Shown here piece by piece: positions 1 to 9,404 of a stretch of DNA of 64,000 nucleotides. Numbering within the stretch: the stretch's first letter is position 1; each line of letters begins with the position of its first letter. Under the pieces are notes generated by a model, which was not told the DNA's origin, did no database searches, and saw nothing but the letters and a program-made list of their open reading frames with translations. This DNA is from Streptomyces sp. S465 (lineage in GTDB: Bacteria; Actinomycetota; Actinomycetes; Streptomycetales; Streptomycetaceae), in NCBI RefSeq assembly GCF_026898115.1, contig NZ_CP114036.1:2790001-2854000 (forward strand), given 5' to 3'. A program made the position numbers and the translations under genes.

Positions 1-786
1 GTCCGGGACATCGCGGCCGCCAAGGAGCGCGCCGAGAAGTGGCCGATGCTCACCGCCTACGACGCGATGACCGCGTCCGTCTTCGACCAGGCGGGCATCC
101 CGGTCCTGCTGGTCGGCGACTCGATGGGCAACTGCCACCTGGGGTACGAGTCCACCGTGCCCGTCACCATGGACGAGATCGCGCTGCTCTCCGCCGCCGT
201 GGTCCGCGGCACCCAGCGCGCCCTGGTCGTCGCCGACCTGCCCTTCGGCTCGTACCAGGAGGGCCCGGTGCAGGCGCTGCGCAACGCCACCCGGCTGGCC
301 AAGGAAGCGGGCGTGGGCGCGGTGAAGCTGGAGGGCGGTGAGCGCTCCGCCGACCAGATCGAGCTGCTGGTCCAGTCCGGCATCCCGGTCATGGCGCACA
401 TCGGCCTGACCCCGCAGTCCGTCAACGCCTACGGCGGCTACCCCGTCCAGGGGCGGGGCGAGGAGGCGGCCCAGCAGCTGCTGCGGGACGCCAAGGCGGT
501 CCAGGACGCGGGCGCCTTCGCGGTCGTCCTGGAGCTGGTCCCGGCCGAGCTGGCCGCCGAGGTGACCCGGTCGCTGCACATCCCCACCGTCGGCATCGGC
601 GCCGGTCCGGACTGCGACGGCCAGGTCCTGGTGTGGACGGACATGGCGGGCATGACCGACGGCCGGGTGCCGCGCTTCGTCAAGCGGTACGCACAGCTGC
701 GCCAGGGCCTGGGCGACGCGGCGCGGGCCTTCGCGGAGGACGTGGTCGGCGGGGCCTACCCGGCCGAGGAACACTCCTTCCACTAG
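1..786 (+). CDS. panB: 3-methyl-2-oxobutanoate hydroxymethyltransferase, 5' cut by window edge
   Basis: Ketopantoate hydroxymethyltransferase, the first committed step of pantothenate (CoA precursor) synthesis: it transfers a one-carbon unit from methylene-THF to 2-oxoisovalerate in the cytosol. The frame is open from base 1, so the true start lies outside the window. Visible family blocks are [51 protein letters not shown] and the C-terminal [15 protein letters not shown]. The 261 codons present are nearly the whole family length. It ends at TAG 784-786 and is followed by a hairpin. Confidence 0.95.
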   Translation, partial: VRDIAAAKERAEKWPMLTAYDAMTASVFDQAGIPVLLVGDSMGNCHLGYESTVPVTMDEIALLSAAVVRGTQRALVVADLPFGSYQEGPVQALRNATRLAKEAGVGAVKLEGGERSADQIELLVQSGIPVMAHIGLTPQSVNAYGGYPVQGRGEEAAQQLLRDAKAVQDAGAFAVVLELVPAELAAEVTRSLHIPTVGIGAGPDCDGQVLVWTDMAGMTDGRVPRFVKRYAQLRQGLGDAARAFAEDVVGGAYPAEEHSFH

Positions 787-849
787 GGGGCACGCTCCGC
801 CGGGGAGCGCTTCTTCCAGCAGCCGGCAAGAGCCACTGCGGTACAACGG

Positions 850-881
850 CAGCCCGCCGATCTTCCCCCGTCGGCGGGCTG
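850..881 (+). terminator. Hairpin terminator after panB
   Basis: Perfect 11-bp arms cagcccgccga / tcggcgggctg with a 10-nt loop, 64 bases past the panB stop and before the ABC transporter genes. There is no long T-run, as is usual in high-GC actinobacteria. Confidence 0.7.
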
Positions 882-929
882 TCTGCCGCGTGTCGGTGGT
901 CTGTCGGTGGTGCCTGGCATCGTGGTGGC

Positions 930-1943
930 ATGACGCGAGGGGAACACAGGATCAGAGACGGCAACGCCGTCGAAGTACGGGGGCTGGTCAAGCACTTCGG
1001 TGACACCAAGGCCGTCGACGGAGTGGACCTGGACGTGCCGGAGGGCACCGTCCTGGGTGTGCTGGGCCCCAACGGCGCCGGTAAGACCACACTGGTGCGC
1101 TGTCTGTCCACCCTGCTGGTGCCGGACGCCGGCACCGCGGTGGTGGCCGGGTACGACGTGGTGCGCCAGCCCCGGCAGCTGCGCCGCACCATCGGGCTGA
1201 CCGGGCAGTACGCCTCGGTCGACGAGAAGCTCCCCGGCTGGGAGAACCTCTACATGATCGGGCGGCTGCTCGACCTCTCCCGCAAGGAGGCGCGGGCGCG
1301 GGCGGACGCCATGCTCGAGCGGTTCTCGCTCACCGAGGCGGGCAAGCGGCGCGTGCGCACCTACTCCGGCGGTATGCGCCGCCGGCTCGACCTGGCCGCG
1401 TCCATGATCGGCCGGCCCTCGGTGCTCTATCTGGACGAGCCGACCACCGGTCTGGACCCGCACGCCCGCAACGAGGTGTGGGACGAAGTCAGGCGGATGG
1501 TCGCCGACGGGGCCACCGTGCTGCTGACCACGCAGTACATGGAGGAGGCCGAGCAGCTCGCCGACCACCTGACGGTGATCGACCGGGGCAGGGTCATCGC
1601 CGACGGCGGGGTGAACGAGCTCAGGGCCAAGATCGGCGGCCGCACCCTGCAAATCCGCCCGTCCGACCCCGGTGAGCTGCACCGGATGGTCGGCGCCATC
1701 ACCCAGGCGGGGCTCGACGGCATCGGCGGCGCGACCGCCGATGTGGCGGAGGGCCTGGTCAACGTGCCCATCGCCAGCGACGAGCAGCTGACCGCCCTGA
1801 TCGGGCTGCTCGGTCAGCGCGGTTTCGCGATCGCCGGGATCGACACCCATGTGCCCAGCCTGGACGAGGTCTTCCTGGCCATCACCGGCCGGAAGGCGTC
1901 CGCACCGCAGGACGGCAAGACGCTGGACGAGGTCGTCGCGTGA
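930..1943 (+). CDS. DrrA-type ABC exporter ATPase
   Basis: ATP-binding subunit of a daunorubicin-resistance (DrrA/DrrB) type exporter, 337 aa. Seen: Walker A GPNGAGKTTL, signature YSGGMRRRLDLA, Walker B VLYLDEPTTGLD and the switch region LLTTQYMEEAE, where Gln replaces the usual His as is common in DrrA proteins. A roughly 100-residue C-terminal regulatory domain follows. Energy from this subunit would drive export through the membrane protein encoded 64 bases downstream. The ATG at 930 is chosen because the following residues match the family N-terminus (VEVRGLVKHFGDTKAVDGV); the upstream in-frame extension is the panB intergenic. Substrate is not deducible. Confidence 0.92.
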   Translation: MTRGEHRIRDGNAVEVRGLVKHFGDTKAVDGVDLDVPEGTVLGVLGPNGAGKTTLVRCLSTLLVPDAGTAVVAGYDVVRQPRQLRRTIGLTGQYASVDEKLPGWENLYMIGRLLDLSRKEARARADAMLERFSLTEAGKRRVRTYSGGMRRRLDLAASMIGRPSVLYLDEPTTGLDPHARNEVWDEVRRMVADGATVLLTTQYMEEAEQLADHLTVIDRGRVIADGGVNELRAKIGGRTLQIRPSDPGELHRMVGAITQAGLDGIGGATADVAEGLVNVPIASDEQLTALIGLLGQRGFAIAGIDTHVPSLDEVFLAITGRKASAPQDGKTLDEVVA

Positions 1944-2007
1944 ACGCCGCGCGCCTCGATGTCACGAGCAGCCGCCGACGCGGCGGGACGAACGGAGGGG
2001 ACACAGC

Positions 2008-2832
2008 ATGACCGCGGCCACGACGACCGCGCCCGTGCCGGGAAAGAGCGACGCCCGGATCGGGCTCCGGGCCAATCTGCGCCATATCGGCGCGCTGGTG
2101 CGGCGCTACTTCATGCAGATCCGGTACGAACCGTTCTCGATGTTCGACGCCCTGGCTACGCCGATCGTCTTCTCGCTGCTGTTCACCTATGTCTTCGGTG
2201 GCGCGATGACGGGCGGCAACCGGAGCGAGTACGTCAACTACTTCATTCCCGGTCTGATGGCGATGGGCGGGCTCAACATCGCGATGTCGATCGGCACCGG
2301 CGTCAGTGACGACTTCAACAAGGGCGTCATGGACCGCTTCCGCACGCTGCCGATCGCCCGCTCCTCGGTGCTGATCGCCAAGCTGGTCGTGGAGAGCGGC
2401 CGGATGCTGGTGTCCACCGTCATCCTGCTGATCATGGGCTTCATCATGGGCTTCGAGCTCGAGACCGGGCCGCTGGAGCTGTTGGCCGCGGTGCTGCTGG
2501 CCCTGGTCTTCGGATCCTCACTGACCTGGATCTTCATGCTGCTGGGGATGTCGCTGCCCACCCCGCAGGCGGTCAGCGGTATGGGCTTCATCGTGATCAT
2601 GCCCCTACAGTTCGGCTCGTCCATCTTCGCCCCGACCGCCACCATGCCGGACTGGCTCCAGTCCTTCACCGAGTACAACCCGCTGTCCCGGCTCGCGGAC
2701 GCCGCACGGGCGCTGACCAGCGGCCGGGGCGCGGTGGCGGAGCCGGTGACGGTGACCTTGATCTGGGCGCTGGCCATCACGGTGATCGTGGCGCCGCTCG
2801 CGGTGCGCAAGTTCCGCGACAAGACCACCTGA
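2008..2832 (+). CDS. DrrB-type ABC-2 exporter permease
   Basis: Membrane partner of the preceding ATPase, 274 aa, ABC-2 family. About six hydrophobic segments are visible (for example ATPIVFSLLFTYVFGG, MLVSTVILLIMGFIMGF, LLAAVLLALVFGSSLTWIFML, and a C-terminal LIWALAITVIVAPLAV). The ABC-2 signature region reads MGFIVIMPLQFGSSIFAPT then TEYNPLSRLADAARAL. A clear ribosome site (ggagggg) precedes ATG 2008. It is probably co-transcribed with the ATPase and ends at a strong hairpin. Confidence 0.92.
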   Translation: MTAATTTAPVPGKSDARIGLRANLRHIGALVRRYFMQIRYEPFSMFDALATPIVFSLLFTYVFGGAMTGGNRSEYVNYFIPGLMAMGGLNIAMSIGTGVSDDFNKGVMDRFRTLPIARSSVLIAKLVVESGRMLVSTVILLIMGFIMGFELETGPLELLAAVLLALVFGSSLTWIFMLLGMSLPTPQAVSGMGFIVIMPLQFGSSIFAPTATMPDWLQSFTEYNPLSRLADAARALTSGRGAVAEPVTVTLIWALAITVIVAPLAVRKFRDKTT

Positions 2833-2859
2833 CGGCCCGCGGCCCTGGGCCCGCGGCCC

Positions 2860-2904
2860 CGCCGGAGGGCCGCGCCGCACGGGAGGCGGCGCGGCCCTCC
2901 GGCG
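2860..2904. terminator. Strong bidirectional hairpin terminator
   Basis: Perfect 19-bp arms (starting cgccggaggg and ending ccctccggcg) around a 7-nt loop. It lies between the convergent exporter operon and the large regulator gene, so it could stop transcription from both sides. Nothing else is seen in the 160-bp gap. Confidence 0.85.
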
Positions 2905-2993
2905 TCGCACCAGGCGCGGTCAGCGCCCCGCACCACCCGGCGGCGCCGAACCGCCGGACCATGGCAGCATCACCGGACCGTGGGCGGGGCCCG

Positions 2994-5900
2994 TCAGACC
3001 AGGGGGAGCGCCTCCTCCAAGGTGAGGCCGGTGCCCTCGGTGTAGGCCCGCTCGTACGCGGCGTCCCCGAGCTCGGCTCGCACCGCGGCCTCGGTCCGCT
3101 CCCGGCCCGTGCGCTCCGTGGCGGCGCGCCGGTAGGACTGGGGCGTGCGCAGTGTGTCGTAGGCCCCCACCAGCCGCGCCGCGGCCGTGGCCCGCTCCGC
3201 GCCGCCGAGGCCGCTCAGCGCCTCGGCCGCGGTCAGCAGCTGCATCACCGGGATGAACGGCGCGACCAGCCCGGTCATCCGGTGAGACGTCTTCGCCAGG
3301 GCACCGCGGACCGTCGCCAGAGCGTCGCCCGGCCGTCCCTCCAGCAGGTCCAGCCCGGCCAGCATCCCCTCCACCATGCCCTCGAACAGCCGCAGCGCCC
3401 GGGTCGCGAACTCCCGGCGCAGCGAGGTCAGGATCGTCCGTGCCTCGGTGAGGCGGCCCGTGGCGGCACAGTGCTGCGCCAGATGGATCCGGGCGTACGA
3501 CAGCGCCTCGGCGCCCACGTGCTGCCCCTGCTCGACCACCTCGCGCAGCATCCGCTCGCCCTTCGCGACCTGCTCGCCCTCCCCGAACTCCACGAACAGC
3601 CCGGCCAGCCGGGACCGCAGCAGCAACACCTGCTCATGGGCCCCGAGTTCCTGGGCACAGCGGATCGCCGCACGGTAGTCCTCGGCCGCGGCGGCGGCCG
3701 CGCCCCGCCGCTCCCGGGCCTCGGCACGGCCGGACAGCGCCTCCGCCGCGCCCCACGCGTCACCGAGCCCGCGGAAGATCTCCAGGCTTTCGTCGGCGTC
3801 GTCGGCCGCGTCCTGGTCCCGGTCACTCCGCTCGTTGTTGTCGATCTTGGCGCGCAGCTGGAGGGTGAAGGCCAGCTCCCAGGCGTAGCCCAGCTCCCGG
3901 CAGGTGCGCACCGCCGCGTCGGTCATCTCCCGCAACAGGGCGAAGTCGCCCTTGAGGAGCACCGCGAAGAACCACAGGGCACCGGGGAGACGGCAGGTCT
4001 GGGGCAGGCCGGGCCGGTAGGCGGAAACGATTCCCTCCAGCTCGCCGTGTGTCCCGTCGTCCGCCATGGCCTGGAGGTCGCCCTCGATGTTGGCCAGCGC
4101 GAACAGCCGCACCCCCCGCCGCGCCTCGACCAGCAGCTCGGGGGCCATCGGCGGCGGGGCGGCGGTGCAGCTGACGTACAGCGGCGGCGCGGGCGTCACG
4201 GGCGGTGCGAAGGGGCTCGGTCCGAGCGACGCCGCCGCGACTGCCCAGTGCCGCGCTTCGCCGCGGTGGCCGCGCAGATGCCAGAACCAGCCGAGCGAGA
4301 GCACCAGGCACAGCGCCTCCTGCTCGTCACGGGCGGCCACGGCCCGGCGCAGCGCGGTGCGCAGATTCTCGTGCTCGGTCTCCAGCCGGTCCAGCCAGTG
4401 GCGCTGCGCGGGGCCGCGCAGCAGCGGATCGGCGGTACGGGCCAGCTCCCGGTAGGCGACCAGATGGCGCCGTTCGACCGCCGCCCGCTCACCGGATTCG
4501 TCCAGCCGCTCGGCCGCGTACTCGGCGACGGTCTCCAGCAGCCGGTAGCGCATCTCCCCGTCCGCGCCCGGTGCGGCGACGACGAGCGACTTATCGACAA
4601 GGGAACCCAGCAGCGCGGCCACATCGCGGGACTCCACGGCCCCGCAATCCCCCACCGGGTCCTCTCCGATCCGCCCTTCCGCGTCCTTCCCGGCGGCCCT
4701 CCCGGTGTCCCTTTCGGTGTCCCCGCACACCGCCTCCGCCGCGGCGAGATCGCAGCCGCCGGCGAAGACGGACAGCCGGGCGAGCACCGTGCGTTCGGGG
4801 GCGTCGAGGAGGTCCCAGGACCAGTCGACGACGGCTCGCAGCGTCTGCTGGCGGGGCAGCGCCGTACGGCTGCCGCTGGTCAGGATGCGGAAGCGGTCGT
4901 CGAGGCGGTCGGCGAGCTGCCGCGGGGTGAGCAGCCGCAGCCGGGCGGCGGCCAGCTCGATCGCCAGGGGCAGCCCGTCCAGGCGCCGGCAGATCTCGGC
5001 GCACGCGGCCGGATCGTCCTCGGTACGGAAACCGGGCCGGGCCGCCGCGCCCCGATCCTGGAGCAGCCGCAGCGCGACGGGGTCGGGCAGCGGTTCCACC
5101 GGACGCACCAACTCGCCCGGCACCGCGAGGGGTTCACGGCTGGTGGCCAGGATGGTGACCCCGGGGCACTGGGCGAGCAGGGACTCCGCGAGGTGGGCCG
5201 CGGCCTGGACGAGGTGTTCGCAGTTGTCGAGCACGATCAGCATGCGGCGCGGGGCGCAGTGCTCGATGAGCCGGGTGCGTGGATCGCGCACGGCCGGATC
5301 GGTCGCGGCGCGCAGCCCTTCCGTCGCCGTGCCGAGGATGACCGTCTCGCGCGCCCCGAGCGCGGTGAGGACCGTCTCCGGAACGGTCTCGGGGTCGTCG
5401 ACGGGCGCGAGTTCGGCCAGCCACACCCCGTCCGGCCAGGCGGACGCCACCGACTCGGCGGCCTCCTGCGACAGCCGCGTCTTCCCGGCGCCGCCGGGCC
5501 CGAGGAGGGTGATCAGCCGATGGCCCGCCAGATCCCCGCGCAGGGTGCGCAGATCGGACTCGCGCCCGACGAAGCTGGTCAGCCGGGCCCGCAGATTGCC
5601 GCCGCCGGTGCGGGCAGGGGCGGCGGCGGACGGCACGGGGGCGCCCGCACCGGGCTCCGCCAGCAGTTCGGCGTGGAGCGCCCGCAGCTCCGGCCCCGGA
5701 TCGGCGCCCAGCCGCTCGGCGATCTCCGTACGGATCGCCTCGTACGCCGCCAGCGCCTCCGCCGTACGGCCCACGTCCCGCAGGGCGCGGATGCGCAGCG
5801 CGTGCAGCGGCTCGTCCAGGGGGTGGTCGTCGCAGAGGCCGGTGAGCACGGGGAGGGCCTGGTCGGCGCGGCCGAGGGCGAGGTCGGCGGCGAGCCGGCC

Positions 5901-6371
5901 GCGCCGCGCGGCCAGCCGCCGCGCCTCGGCGCGGGCGGCGGGCGCCCCGGCGTCGGGCAGATCGCTGAGCGCCGGCCCGCGCCACAGCGCGAGGGCGTCG
6001 TCGAGCAGATCGACGGCCTTGGCCGGATCGCCGTCGGCGAGGGCGCGGGCGCCCTCCTCCGCGAGCCGTTCGAAGCGGTGCAGATCGACGTCGTCGGGGT
6101 GGGCGCGCAGCCGGTACCCGCCGGGGACGGACTCCACGGCGTCCTTGCCGAGCACCCGCCGTAGCCGCCCGACCAGGGCCTGTAGCGCGCCCTGCCCGTC
6201 GGCGGGGGGATCGGTGTGCCAGATCTCCCCGATGAGCACCCCGGTGGTCCGGGCCCGGCCGGGCGCCAGCGCCAGCGCCGCCAACAGCGCGCGCAGCCGC
6301 GCCCCGCCGAGCTCGACGGGGGTGCCGTCGTCTTGGCGGGCCTGGGTGGTGCCGAGGATGCCGTAGCGCAC
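2994..6371 (-). CDS. AfsR/SARP-type giant transcriptional regulator (wHTH-BTAD-NB-ARC-TPR)
   Basis: Predicted DNA-binding ATPase regulator, 1125 aa, of the AfsR class that controls secondary metabolism in streptomycetes. Order seen: N-terminal OmpR-like winged helix (about 1-95, LGGARLRALLAALALAPGRA), bacterial transcriptional activator domain (about 100-250), NB-ARC ATPase from about 270 with FVGRESDL, Walker A GPGGAGKT and Walker B MLIVLDNCEH, then a long helical, TPR-like C-terminus. The start is GTG 6371 (valine before RYGILG); an ATG a few bases upstream is out of frame. It stands alone between the DrrAB operon (convergent) and a divergent protease gene; the DrrAB exporter is a plausible but unproven target. 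Confidence 0.92.
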   Translation of the reverse strand: MRYGILGTTQARQDDGTPVELGGARLRALLAALALAPGRARTTGVLIGEIWHTDPPADGQGALQALVGRLRRVLGKDAVESVPGGYRLRAHPDDVDLHRFERLAEEGARALADGDPAKAVDLLDDALALWRGPALSDLPDAGAPAARAEARRLAARRGRLAADLALGRADQALPVLTGLCDDHPLDEPLHALRIRALRDVGRTAEALAAYEAIRTEIAERLGADPGPELRALHAELLAEPGAGAPVPSAAAPARTGGGNLRARLTSFVGRESDLRTLRGDLAGHRLITLLGPGGAGKTRLSQEAAESVASAWPDGVWLAELAPVDDPETVPETVLTALGARETVILGTATEGLRAATDPAVRDPRTRLIEHCAPRRMLIVLDNCEHLVQAAAHLAESLLAQCPGVTILATSREPLAVPGELVRPVEPLPDPVALRLLQDRGAAARPGFRTEDDPAACAEICRRLDGLPLAIELAAARLRLLTPRQLADRLDDRFRILTSGSRTALPRQQTLRAVVDWSWDLLDAPERTVLARLSVFAGGCDLAAAEAVCGDTERDTGRAAGKDAEGRIGEDPVGDCGAVESRDVAALLGSLVDKSLVVAAPGADGEMRYRLLETVAEYAAERLDESGERAAVERRHLVAYRELARTADPLLRGPAQRHWLDRLETEHENLRTALRRAVAARDEQEALCLVLSLGWFWHLRGHRGEARHWAVAAASLGPSPFAPPVTPAPPLYVSCTAAPPPMAPELLVEARRGVRLFALANIEGDLQAMADDGTHGELEGIVSAYRPGLPQTCRLPGALWFFAVLLKGDFALLREMTDAAVRTCRELGYAWELAFTLQLRAKIDNNERSDRDQDAADDADESLEIFRGLGDAWGAAEALSGRAEARERRGAAAAAAEDYRAAIRCAQELGAHEQVLLLRSRLAGLFVEFGEGEQVAKGERMLREVVEQGQHVGAEALSYARIHLAQHCAATGRLTEARTILTSLRREFATRALRLFEGMVEGMLAGLDLLEGRPGDALATVRGALAKTSHRMTGLVAPFIPVMQLLTAAEALSGLGGAERATAAARLVGAYDTLRTPQSYRRAATERTGRERTEAAVRAELGDAAYERAYTEGTGLTLEEALPLV

Positions 6372-6601
6372 GGGCCCATTCTGGTGGATGGCCCGCCCGG
6401 CGGGGCATCAGCCTCAACCGCGCGGGAACCGACGACGGGTCCGGGGCCGGCCCTCCGGTCGCCGGCCGGGCTCTCGATCCGCTCGCCGGGCGCCCCGCCC
6501 GCGTGGCCCTGGTCACGTCCGTTTCCCCTGGCCCGGAACTCCGTGCACGCTGTTCATCGTTCCTCTGCCAGCCATCACCAGCCGTATGGAGACCCCACCC
6601 G

Positions 6602-7399
6602 ATGACCACCGCAGTCAGCCGCCACGACCGGCGCGTCAGTCCCGTCTTCCTCGGTCTGGTCGCGATCATGGCCGTGTCCGCGTGGGCCGTGTGGACGGAG
6701 TACTCCGCGAGCCCCGGCTTCGCCGTCTTCCTGTTCGTCGTCTCCGGCTGGGTCGTCTCCCTGTGCCTGCACGAGTACGCCCATGCGCGTACCGCGCTGC
6801 ACGGCGGGGACCTGACCATCGGGGCGAAGGGCTATCTGACCCTCAACCCGGTGAAGTACACGCATGTGGCGCTGAGCATCGTGCTGCCCGTGGTCTTCGT
6901 GATCATGGGTGGCATCGGGCTGCCCGGCGGGGCGGTCTTCATCGAGCGGCACCGCATCCGGGGCCGCTGGAAGCACAGCCTGATCTCGGCCGCGGGCCCG
7001 CTGACGAACGTGCTGTTCGCGGCGGCCTTGACGGCCCCGTTCTGGCTCGGCGCCACGGACCGGGTGCCGGAGCTGTTCCGCTACGCGCTCGCCTTCCTGG
7101 CACTGCTCCAGGTCACGGCGGCGATCTTGAACTTCCTGCCAGTGCCGGGCCTGGACGGCTACGGGGTGATCGAGCCGTGGCTGTCCTACCGCATCCGGCG
7201 CCAGGTCGAGCCGTACGCGCCGTTCGGGCTGCTCGCGGTCTTCGGCATCCTGTGGATACCGGAGGTCAACCAGGTGTTCTTCGACGCGATCGACGCGGTG
7301 ATGCGGGCCCTGGGCGTATCGGAGTGGGAGACCTACTGGGGTCAGGAGTTCTTCCGCTTCTGGCAGGGCGAGCCCCAGCTGCCCGGCTTCGGCTCCTAG
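6602..7399 (+). CDS. Site-2-protease-type M50 membrane metalloprotease
   Basis: Intramembrane zinc metalloprotease of family M50, 265 aa. The zinc helix HEYAHARTA (HExxH) is in an early membrane segment and the second motif region reads NFLPVPGLDGYG, with the Asp that completes the zinc site in this family. Five to six hydrophobic stretches and SAAGPLTNVLFA between the motifs fit the fold. ATG 6602 begins MTTAVSRHD; the in-frame upstream extension has no good ribosome site. Divergent from the AfsR-type regulator, with a 230-bp gap that holds both promoters. No PDZ domain is visible; the substrate is unknown. Confidence 0.88.
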   Translation: MTTAVSRHDRRVSPVFLGLVAIMAVSAWAVWTEYSASPGFAVFLFVVSGWVVSLCLHEYAHARTALHGGDLTIGAKGYLTLNPVKYTHVALSIVLPVVFVIMGGIGLPGGAVFIERHRIRGRWKHSLISAAGPLTNVLFAAALTAPFWLGATDRVPELFRYALAFLALLQVTAAILNFLPVPGLDGYGVIEPWLSYRIRRQVEPYAPFGLLAVFGILWIPEVNQVFFDAIDAVMRALGVSEWETYWGQEFFRFWQGEPQLPGFGS

Positions 7400-7424
7400 G
7401 GTCCGGCCGGCGGGGCTTCACGGA

Positions 7425-7622
7425 TCAGCTCGTGGCGCCCGCGCCCTCACGGTCGGCGCGGTCGGCGCGGGCCTTGCGCAGGTAGTACCAGGCCATGTTG
7501 GACGAGATACCGGCGATCAGGACCCAGACGATCCCGAGCCAGCTCCCCCGCGCGAAGGACACGACGGCCGCGGCGATGGCGAGGACGCAGACGGCCAGGG
7601 TGTAGAGGGCGAGGCGGGGCAT
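7425..7622 (-). CDS. Small two-helix membrane protein
   Basis: Unnamed 65-aa protein with two hydrophobic helices (LYTLAVCVLAIAAAVVSF and WLGIVWVLIAGISSNMAWYY) and a short charged tail. The start at ATG 7622 has aggag eight bases upstream; a longer in-frame reading to 7676 has no such site. Similar small helical-hairpin membrane proteins are common in Streptomyces, but I do not recognise a function. Convergent with the M50 protease gene, 25 bases apart. Confidence 0.7.
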   Translation of the reverse strand: MPRLALYTLAVCVLAIAAAVVSFARGSWLGIVWVLIAGISSNMAWYYLRKARADRADREGAGATS

Positions 7623-7722
7623 GGGGTCGGCTCCTGTCGGGGGGTGTGTCACTCCCCCACATTGTCCCCCATGCACCGCCGGAGGGGCCGGGCGCCCCGG
7701 TGGAGCGGACGCGTGGGCGCCC

Positions 7723-8469
7723 TCAGATGTCCGTGACGCGCAGGCCGGCGTGGGCCTTGTAGCGGCGGTTGACCGAGATCAGGTTGGCCACCAGGGACTC
7801 CACCTGGTGGGCGTTGCGCAGCCGGCCCGCGTAGACGCCGCGCATCCCCGGGATGCGGTTCGCGAGCGCCTGGACCAGATCGGTGTCGGCGCGCGACTCC
7901 CCCAGGACCATCACATCGGTGTCGATCTGCTCGACCTCGGGGTTCTGGAGCAGCACCGCCGAGAGGTGGTGGAAGGCCGCGGTGACCCGGGAGTCCGGCA
8001 GCAGGGCGGCGGCCTGCTCGGCGGCGCTGCCCTCCTCCGGCTTCAGGGCGTACGCGCCCTTCTTGTCGAAGCCCAGCGGGTTGACGCAGTCGATGACGAG
8101 CTTGCCGCTGAGCTCCTCGCGCAGCGACTCCAGCGTCTTGGCGTGGCCGTCCCACGGGACCGCGACGATGACGACATCGCTGCGGCGCGCGCACTCGGCG
8201 TTGTCCGCGCCCTCGATGCCGAGCTCCGCGCCGCCCAGTTCGCGCGCCGCGGTCTGCGCGCGCTCGGCGGCGCGTGAGCCGATGATCACCTTATGGCCCG
8301 CCCTGGCCAGCCGGTAGGCGAGGCCGCGGCCCTGGTCACCGGTGCCGCCCAGGACGCCGACGGTCAGACCGGACACATCGGGGAGGTCCCAGGGGTCCTT
8401 GGCGGGGGCCTTCTTCGCGGGCGCGTCGGATCCGGGACGCGCGGCGTGAGGTGCGTCAGGAGTAGTCAT
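7723..8469 (-). CDS. npdG: F420-dependent NADP reductase
   Basis: NADPH:coenzyme F420 oxidoreductase, which moves hydride between NADP(H) and the deazaflavin F420 in the cytosol; 248 aa. Dinucleotide-binding motif LTVGVLGGTGDQGRGLAYRL with GSRAAERA (NADP preference) is followed by the family blocks VIVAVPWDGH and CVNPLGFDKKG. The first 35 residues (Ala/Pro/Lys rich) are an extension before the Rossmann strand. ATG 8469 is chosen; no strong ribosome site is visible. Single gene between a small membrane protein and the sugar-transport operon. Confidence 0.9.
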   Translation of the reverse strand: MTTPDAPHAARPGSDAPAKKAPAKDPWDLPDVSGLTVGVLGGTGDQGRGLAYRLARAGHKVIIGSRAAERAQTAARELGGAELGIEGADNAECARRSDVVIVAVPWDGHAKTLESLREELSGKLVIDCVNPLGFDKKGAYALKPEEGSAAEQAAALLPDSRVTAAFHHLSAVLLQNPEVEQIDTDVMVLGESRADTDLVQALANRIPGMRGVYAGRLRNAHQVESLVANLISVNRRYKAHAGLRVTDI

Positions 8470-8540
8470 GACAGCGATACTGTCACGCACCGCGCTCCGC
8501 TTCAGGGTGACATCTCTTACGCCGTGACGCCCACCTGCCC

Positions 8541-9404
8541 TTACGCCTTGACGCTCCCCTCCGTCAGCCCCGTGCGCCAGTACCGCTGGAGCACGCCCAT
8601 CAGCACCATCAGCGGCAGCACGGACAGCAGCGCCCCGCCGACCGTGTACTGGTACAGCTCCGGCTGCCGGTCCGCGTACCCCTGCCAGGAGGTCAGGCCC
8701 AGCTGGATCGGATAGAGGTCGGAGTCGGAGAGCATGACCAGCGGCAGGAAGAAGTTGTTCCAGATGTGCACGAACTGGAACAGGAAGACCGTGACCAGCG
8801 CCGGGGTCATCAGCCGCAGCCCCAGGGTGGAGAAGATCCGGGCCTCCCCCGCACCGTCGATCCGCGCCGCCTCCAGGAGGGAGCCCGGGACGGCGGCGGC
8901 CGCGTAGATCCGGCAGAGGTAGACCCCGAAGGGGCTGACCACGCTGGGGATCAGCACCGCCCAGTAGGTGTTGGCCAGGCCGATCTCGCTGAAGAGCAGG
9001 TAGAGCGGGAGGGCGAGCGCCGTGCCCGGGATCAGCACGCCGGCCAGGATGACGTTGAAGATCCCCTCCCGGCCGGGGAAGCGGAACGTGGCCAGGGCGT
9101 AGCCGGCCGCGGCCGACAGCAGGGTCGCGGCGAGCGCGCCGACGCCCGCGTACATCAGGCTGTTGGCGAACCACCGGACGTAGACGCCGTCGTCGTAGCT
9201 GAGCACCCCGTGCAGATAGTCGAGCGGATGCGGGTCGTGGAACCAGAAGCCGAAGGTGCCGAAGAGGTCGCTGCTGGACTTGGTGGAGGAGACGACGAGC
9301 CAGTAGACGGGGGTGAGGAAGTAGATCGCGGCGACGGTGAGCAGCGAGACGGTGACGATCCGGTGCCGCAAGGGGGGTTGGGACAGGTCGTTCGGTTTGC
9401 TCAT
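8541..9404 (-). CDS. Sugar ABC importer permease, MalG type
   Basis: Inner-membrane subunit of a CUT1-type carbohydrate ABC importer, 287 aa, six helices. The cytoplasmic coupling loop reads EAARIDGAGEARIFSTLGLRLMTPAL, the EAA motif of family 1 permeases. ATG 9404 overlaps the upstream permease stop by 4 bases (ATGA), implying translational coupling. It is the last gene of the operon solute-binding protein - permease - permease with sialidase first. No ATPase is encoded here; a shared MsiK-type ATPase is the usual solution in Streptomyces (family knowledge). Confidence 0.92.
   Translation of the reverse strand: MSKPNDLSQPPLRHRIVTVSLLTVAAIYFLTPVYWLVVSSTKSSSDLFGTFGFWFHDPHPLDYLHGVLSYDDGVYVRWFANSLMYAGVGALAATLLSAAAGYALATFRFPGREGIFNVILAGVLIPGTALALPLYLLFSEIGLANTYWAVLIPSVVSPFGVYLCRIYAAAAVPGSLLEAARIDGAGEARIFSTLGLRLMTPALVTVFLFQFVHIWNNFFLPLVMLSDSDLYPIQLGLTSWQGYADRQPELYQYTVGGALLSVLPLMVLMGVLQRYWRTGLTEGSVKA

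Noticed and set aside
2961..6164. 1067-codon open frame on the plus strand
   Set aside because: It is antisense to the AfsR-type regulator, whose domains are unmistakable; the frame stays open only because of GC-rich codon bias.
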